DNA of 64,000 nt from Streptomyces sp. NBC_00341 (lineage in GTDB: Bacteria > Actinomycetota > Actinomycetes > Streptomycetales > Streptomycetaceae): positions 2,170,001-2,234,000 of the forward strand of contig NZ_CP108002.1 of the NCBI RefSeq assembly GCF_041435055.1, written 5' to 3'. This document shows positions 60,391 to 64,000 of this stretch, piece by piece. A program made the translations under genes and the position numbers. The stretch's first letter is position 1. Every line of letters begins with the position of its first letter. The notes beneath the pieces were generated by a model, which did no database searches, was not told the origin of the DNA, and saw nothing but the letters and a program-made list of their open reading frames with translations.

Positions 60391-61188
60391 TTAATTCTTG
60401 TCGAACTTGTTCGGGGACCGGTCCTGGGACTGCTGCTGGGCGGCGTCCTGCGGGCCGCCCTCGATGGCCTGCTGCGAGGAGGAGCCGCCGGCCAGTTCGG
60501 CCTTCATGCGCTGCAGCTCCAGCTCCACGTCCGAGCCACCGGAGATCCGGTCCAGCTCGGCGGTGAGGTCGTCCTTCGCCGTGCCGGTCGGGTCGTCCAG
60601 GGCGCCGGAGGCGAGCAGCTCGTCGATCGCGCCTGCGCGCGCCTGGAGCTGCTGGGTCTTGTCCTCGGCCCGCTGGATCGCCAGGCCGACATCGCCCATC
60701 TCCTCGGAGATGCCCGAGAAGGCCTCCCCGATCCGGGTCTGCGCCTGGGCCGCCGTGTAGGTGGCCTTGATCGTCTCCTTCTTGGTACGGAAGGCATCGA
60801 CCTTGGCCTGCAGCCGCTGGGCCGCGAGAGTGAGCTTCTCCTCCTCACCCTGCAGCGTGGTGTGCTGCGTCTCCAGGTCGGTGACCTGCTGCTGGAGGGC
60901 CGCTCGGCGCGACAGCGCCTCGCGGGCCAGGTCCTCGCGACCGAGCGCGAGTGCCTTGCGGCCCTGGTCCTCCAGCTTCGAGGTCTGGCCCTGCAGCTGG
61001 TTCAGCTGCAGCTCCAGACGCTTGCGCGACGTCGCCACATCGGCGACACCGCGGCGTACCTTCTGAAGCAGCTCCAGCTGCTTCTGGTACGAGTAATCGA
61101 GGGTCTCGCGCGGGTCCTCGGCCCTGTCAAGAGCCTTGTTTGCCTTCGCGCGGAAGATCATCCCCATACGCTTCATGACACCGCTCAT
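60391..61188 (-). CDS. pspA: Phage shock protein A (PspA/IM30/Vipp1 family)
   Basis: 265 residues, almost all helical coiled coil (~25-225) with a Gln/Ser-rich tail. The amphipathic N-terminus (MKRMGMIFRAKANKALD) binds stressed membranes, and the family forms ESCRT-III-like assemblies. In Streptomyces PspA supports growth under envelope stress. ATG at 61188, AAGGGGG about 12 nt upstream. Its promoter lies in the 350-bp divergent gap. No psp sigma-54 site, as expected. Confidence 0.94.
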   Translation of the reverse strand: MSGVMKRMGMIFRAKANKALDRAEDPRETLDYSYQKQLELLQKVRRGVADVATSRKRLELQLNQLQGQTSKLEDQGRKALALGREDLAREALSRRAALQQQVTDLETQHTTLQGEEEKLTLAAQRLQAKVDAFRTKKETIKATYTAAQAQTRIGEAFSGISEEMGDVGLAIQRAEDKTQQLQARAGAIDELLASGALDDPTGTAKDDLTAELDRISGGSDVELELQRMKAELAGGSSSQQAIEGGPQDAAQQQSQDRSPNKFDKN

Positions 61189-61538
61189 GGGCTTCGCGCG
61201 CCCCCTTCTGACTTAACCGGTCTCCAGCACTCCAACAGAACCCACAGTACGGGCCCTGTCTCTATTACCGCACTGTTCGAGCAGAGATGTGGTCCTCCCC
61301 AAGGACGACTGACACCGGCCGGCGCTCCGGCGCAGGGAGTAGGTGAAGGTCGGGGAATCCGTTGACAGCACCCGGATCGCCCCGCTTGTGATGCCCCTGT
61401 CATCCCACCCGCAGCGCCCGTATCGTCCCGCTCGTGCACTGATCATCCCGCTCGCACACTGCTGAGGACGCAGGCCGTTGCCGGATCGTTCCCGGCCGGC
61501 CTGGGGTCGCCGCGATCGACCCCGTACCCTTGGGCCTT
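61189..61538. other. Divergent intergenic region pspA / DUF3043 gene
   Basis: 350 bp with no gene. It contains degenerate ~20-nt direct repeats, ATCGTCCCGCTCGTGCACTG (61422-61441) and ATCATCCCGCTCGCACACTG (61442-61461), with a weaker relative near 61376, and on the pspA side TACTGT and TAATAG as possible -10 hexamers. I found no ClgR-like site. Confidence 0.5.
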
Positions 61539-62138
61539 GTGTTCCGTAGCCGCTCCAAGGAAGAGAAGGCCCCCACCGGCAAGGTGACGGCGGACCTCTC
61601 CAAGACGCCCCGCGACCCGCAGGCCCCCAAAGGTCGCCCCACCCCCAAGCGCAGCGATGCCCAAACGCAGCGCCGTCGTGCCTCCAGTGGAGCGCCGACC
61701 GACCGCAAGGAGGCCATGAAGCGCCAGCGCGAGGCGCGCCGCGTCGACATGGCCAAACAGCGTGAGGCGCTCGCCAGTGGTGACGAGCGCTATCTGCCGG
61801 CCCGTGACAAGGGCCCGGTGCGGCGCTTCGTCCGTGACTTCGTGGACTCGCGCTTCTGCATCGCGGAGTTCTTCCTGCCGCTCGCCGTGATCATCCTGAT
61901 TCTCAGTGTGATCCAGGTGCAGGGCATCCAGAACATCTCGCTGCTGCTCTGGCTCGGCGTCATCGTGCTGATCGTGGTCGACTCGATCGGGCTGACGTTC
62001 CGGCTGCGCAAGCAGCTGAACGAACGGTTCCCCGATACGCCCAAGCGTGGCGCGGTCGCCTACGGTCTGATGCGCACGCTCCAGATGCGACGGCTACGGC
62101 TGCCCAAGCCGCAGGTCAAGCGCGGAGAGCGGCCCTGA
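61539..62138 (+). CDS. DUF3043 membrane protein
   Basis: 199 residues: a Lys/Arg-rich cytoplasmic N-terminal half (~1-105), two close transmembrane helices (~110-155), then a basic tail. This layout is the DUF3043 family of actinobacteria; function unknown. GTG at 61539 has TACCCT 8 nt upstream (61525-61530) and no ribosome site, so probably leaderless; TTG at 61530 is the alternative. Its stop overlaps the CTG start of the next gene. Confidence 0.85.
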   Translation: MFRSRSKEEKAPTGKVTADLSKTPRDPQAPKGRPTPKRSDAQTQRRRASSGAPTDRKEAMKRQREARRVDMAKQREALASGDERYLPARDKGPVRRFVRDFVDSRFCIAEFFLPLAVIILILSVIQVQGIQNISLLLWLGVIVLIVVDSIGLTFRLRKQLNERFPDTPKRGAVAYGLMRTLQMRRLRLPKPQVKRGERP

Positions 62139-62980
62139 GTACGGATCTCTTCGGTTCGGCCGGCGGTACGTCCGCCGGCCGGCCGGGTGATGCCGTCGCC
62201 GGGTTCTCCGGAGCCGCTTCGGCGTGGCTGGACGGGCTCGGCGGACTGCGCAACACCGTCCGCCAGGAGCTGGTCGCCCGGCAGCTGGACGAGCAGATCG
62301 CGGGCCGCTTCCGGGTCGGGCAGCGGCTGCGCATCCTGGACGTCGGTACGGGCCAGGGCACGCAGGCACTGCGCCTCGCCCGCGCCGGGCACACCGTGAC
62401 CGGCCTGGAGTCCGACACCGACATGCTGCGGACCGCGCGTGAGGCGCTCGCGGGCGAGCCCGCGGGAATCCGTGAGCGGGTCCGGCTCATCGAGGGCAAC
62501 GGCCAGGACACCGGGGTGCACTTCCTGCCCGGCAGCTTCGACGTGGTGCTCTGCCACGGCGTGCTCATGTACGTCCAGGCACCCGACGCCATGGTGGCCG
62601 GGCTGGCCCGGATGCTCGCGCCCGGCGGCCTGCTCTCACTGCTCGTACGGAACGCGGACGCGCTGGCGATGCGGGCCGGGACCGCCGGGGACTGGGACGC
62701 GGCGCTGGCCGCGTTCGACACGGACCGCTACACCAACCGGCTCGGGGTGTCCGTGCGCGCGGACCGGCTCGACGCCCTCACCGCGACGCTCGCCGGGATC
62801 GCGGCGCCGCTGCACGCCTGGTACGGGGTCCGGGTCTTCACGGACAACGTGAGCAACGACGTGCCGCTGCCCGCCGCGGCGGAGCTGGAACGCGTGCTGG
62901 CCGCGGAGGACCGGGCGGGCCGGACGGACCCCTACCGCGGGGTGGCGGCCCTGCTGCACCTGTGTGGAGTACGGGGCTGA
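62135..62980 (+). CDS. SAM-dependent methyltransferase with CTG start
   Basis: 281-residue class I methyltransferase. Motif I is LDVGTGQGTQAL (~68-79), motif II region GLESDTD, motif IV FDVVLCHGVLMYV. CTG at 62135 is the only possible start that includes motif I: no ATG, GTG or TTG occurs in frame before 62396, which is inside the fold. It overlaps the previous stop as CTGA and has GGAGAG 5 nt upstream. Substrate is unknown; the C-terminal part resembles CmoA/SmtA-like proteins. Confidence 0.88.
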   Translation: MSTDLFGSAGGTSAGRPGDAVAGFSGAASAWLDGLGGLRNTVRQELVARQLDEQIAGRFRVGQRLRILDVGTGQGTQALRLARAGHTVTGLESDTDMLRTAREALAGEPAGIRERVRLIEGNGQDTGVHFLPGSFDVVLCHGVLMYVQAPDAMVAGLARMLAPGGLLSLLVRNADALAMRAGTAGDWDAALAAFDTDRYTNRLGVSVRADRLDALTATLAGIAAPLHAWYGVRVFTDNVSNDVPLPAAAELERVLAAEDRAGRTDPYRGVAALLHLCGVRG

Positions 62981-63052
62981 GGATCGCCCCGGCTGCGCTC
63001 GGGCGGGTGCGCTCAACGAGCCACCAATGGGGTTGAAAGTAATAATCCGGAC

Positions 63053-64000
63053 ATGGATTCCCTTCACTCCCGCCGCCGTGCGCGCCGGCTGCTACTGCCT
63101 CTGACCGCGGGTGTCTGTGCGATCGCGCTGGCCGGCGGCTGCTCGGACTCGAACTCGAACTCCTCCGGGCCCGACAACGCGACGAAGGCCGGACAGGTCC
63201 AGCAGGGCTCGGCCTCGAAGGCCACCGGCGATCTGCAGGCCGAATACCAGTCCGTCATCGAGAACGTGCTGCCCTCCGTGGTGCAGATCGACGCGTCGGA
63301 CAGCCTGGGCTCCGGCATCGTCTACGACACCAAGGGCCATATCGTCACCAACGCCCACGTCGTCGGCAAGGAGAAGACCTTCAAGGTCAGCTCGGCCACC
63401 GGCGAGAGGGTGCTGAGCGCCTCGCTGGTCGCCGCCTACCCGGAGCAGGACCTCGCCGTCATCAAGCTCGACAAGGTGCCCAAGGGGCTCAAGGCCGCGA
63501 AGTTCGGCGACTCGGACAAGGTCGCGGTGGGGCAGATCGTGCTGGCGATGGGTTCGCCGCTCGGGCTGTCCAGCAGCGTCACCCAGGGCATCGTCTCCGC
63601 GCTCGGCCGGACCGTCAGCGAGAGCAGCGCGGGCGGCGGCACCGGGGCCACCATCGCGAACATGGTGCAGACCTCCGCCGCGATCAACCCGGGCAACAGC
63701 GGGGGCGCGCTGGTCAACCTGAACAGCGAGGTCGTCGGCATCCCGACGCTGGCGGCGGCGGACCCGCAGCTGGGCGGCAGCGCGGCGCCGGGGATCGGGT
63801 TCGCGATCCCGGTCTCGATGGTGAAGACGGTCGCGGACCAGATCATCAAAACGGGCAAGGTCACCGACTCGGGCCGGGCGGCGCTGGACATCACCGGCCG
63901 TACGGTCGTCGACAACAGCTACAAGCCTGCCGGGGTGGCGCTCGTCAGCGTCTCGAAGGGCGGCGCGGCGGAGAAGGCGGGGCTGCGGGTCGGCGACATC
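63053..64000 (+). CDS. HtrA/DegP-type lipoprotein serine protease (3' end beyond window)
   Basis: 316 residues in the window; no stop before the edge. A twin-arginine-like RRRARR start, hydrophobic segment and lipobox LAGGC (Cys30), a Ser/Asn linker, then a trypsin-like domain with His in VTNAHVV, Asp in EQDLAVIKL and Ser in NPGNSGGALV. A PDZ domain begins at VALVSVSKGGAAEKAGL. It is predicted to act in envelope protein quality control, fitting PspA nearby. ATG at 63053 lacks a ribosome site and has TAATAA 7 nt upstream, so leaderless. Confidence 0.92.
   Translation, partial: MDSLHSRRRARRLLLPLTAGVCAIALAGGCSDSNSNSSGPDNATKAGQVQQGSASKATGDLQAEYQSVIENVLPSVVQIDASDSLGSGIVYDTKGHIVTNAHVVGKEKTFKVSSATGERVLSASLVAAYPEQDLAVIKLDKVPKGLKAAKFGDSDKVAVGQIVLAMGSPLGLSSSVTQGIVSALGRTVSESSAGGGTGATIANMVQTSAAINPGNSGGALVNLNSEVVGIPTLAAADPQLGGSAAPGIGFAIPVSMVKTVADQIIKTGKVTDSGRAALDITGRTVVDNSYKPAGVALVSVSKGGAAEKAGLRVGDI

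Overview
The window is a stretch of Streptomyces chromosome (or a very close relative). The DNA is very GC-rich with strong third-position GC bias, many starts are GTG or TTG, and several genes have a TANNNT hexamer 6-8 nt before the start codon, as leaderless Streptomyces genes do. Gene order follows the S. coelicolor core region from the class II DAHP synthase to the pspA/htrA area as I remember it. About 45 protein genes are supported, two of them cut by the window edges.

Layout. 1-8.5 kb: DAHP synthase (partial), a secreted amidase, a trp leader peptide with attenuator, a fused anthranilate synthase, a D-lactate-type dehydrogenase and a phosphofructokinase whose active-site residues look pyrophosphate-type. 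8.6-13 kb: a MacRS-like two-component system, an acyltransferase, an Est30-like esterase and a membrane protein. 13.06-13.5 kb: a non-coding nested palindromic element. 13.5-18.5 kb: EEP-family phosphatase, glucose kinase glkA with its SCO2127-type partner, an SRPBCC/ArsA-like pair and a metallophosphoesterase. 18.8-24.4 kb: fatty acyl-CoA ligase, PimB-like and GT87 glycosyltransferases, and a lipoprotein metalloprotease. 24.4-26.8 kb: two paralogous NlpC/P60 hydrolases, one behind a c-di-AMP (ydaO) riboswitch. 27-31.6 kb: NYN-domain protein, zinc-ribbon protein, rhomboid plus a stand-alone RAM domain, and a SAM-IV riboswitch upstream of a cysteine-desulfurase-like enzyme that carries an in-frame dispersed repeat. 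31.6-42.1 kb: trpD and the respiratory supercomplex genes qcrB, qcrA, qcrC, ctaE and then ctaF, ctaD, ctaC, separated by a pseudo-receiver and an L,D-transpeptidase. 42.4-48.7 kb: cysteine desulfurase-TusA fusion, PfkB-family (adenosine-type) kinase, a secreted protein, erpA and nadA. 48.9-54.6 kb: an accessory-looking island with a 1373-residue STAND NTPase-TPR protein and a WhiJ-type HTH/DUF397/small-protein module. 54.7-64 kb: RND permease with its two-component system, PspA/PspAA, DUF3043 protein, a CTG-start methyltransferase and an HtrA-type lipoprotein protease (partial).

How it works together. Many of the core genes (DAHP synthase, acyltransferase, ArsA-like ATPase, SRPBCC, fadD, pimB, NlpC/P60, trpD, ctaE-qcrCAB, ctaC/ctaF, PfkB kinase, HesB protein) lie in the syntenic region of Mycobacterium tuberculosis around Rv2178c-Rv2204c. 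The region therefore mixes aromatic amino-acid synthesis, envelope building and aerobic respiration. RNA-level control is prominent: a trp attenuator, a ydaO riboswitch and a SAM-IV riboswitch. The island at 48.9-54.6 kb is the best candidate for a little-described system.
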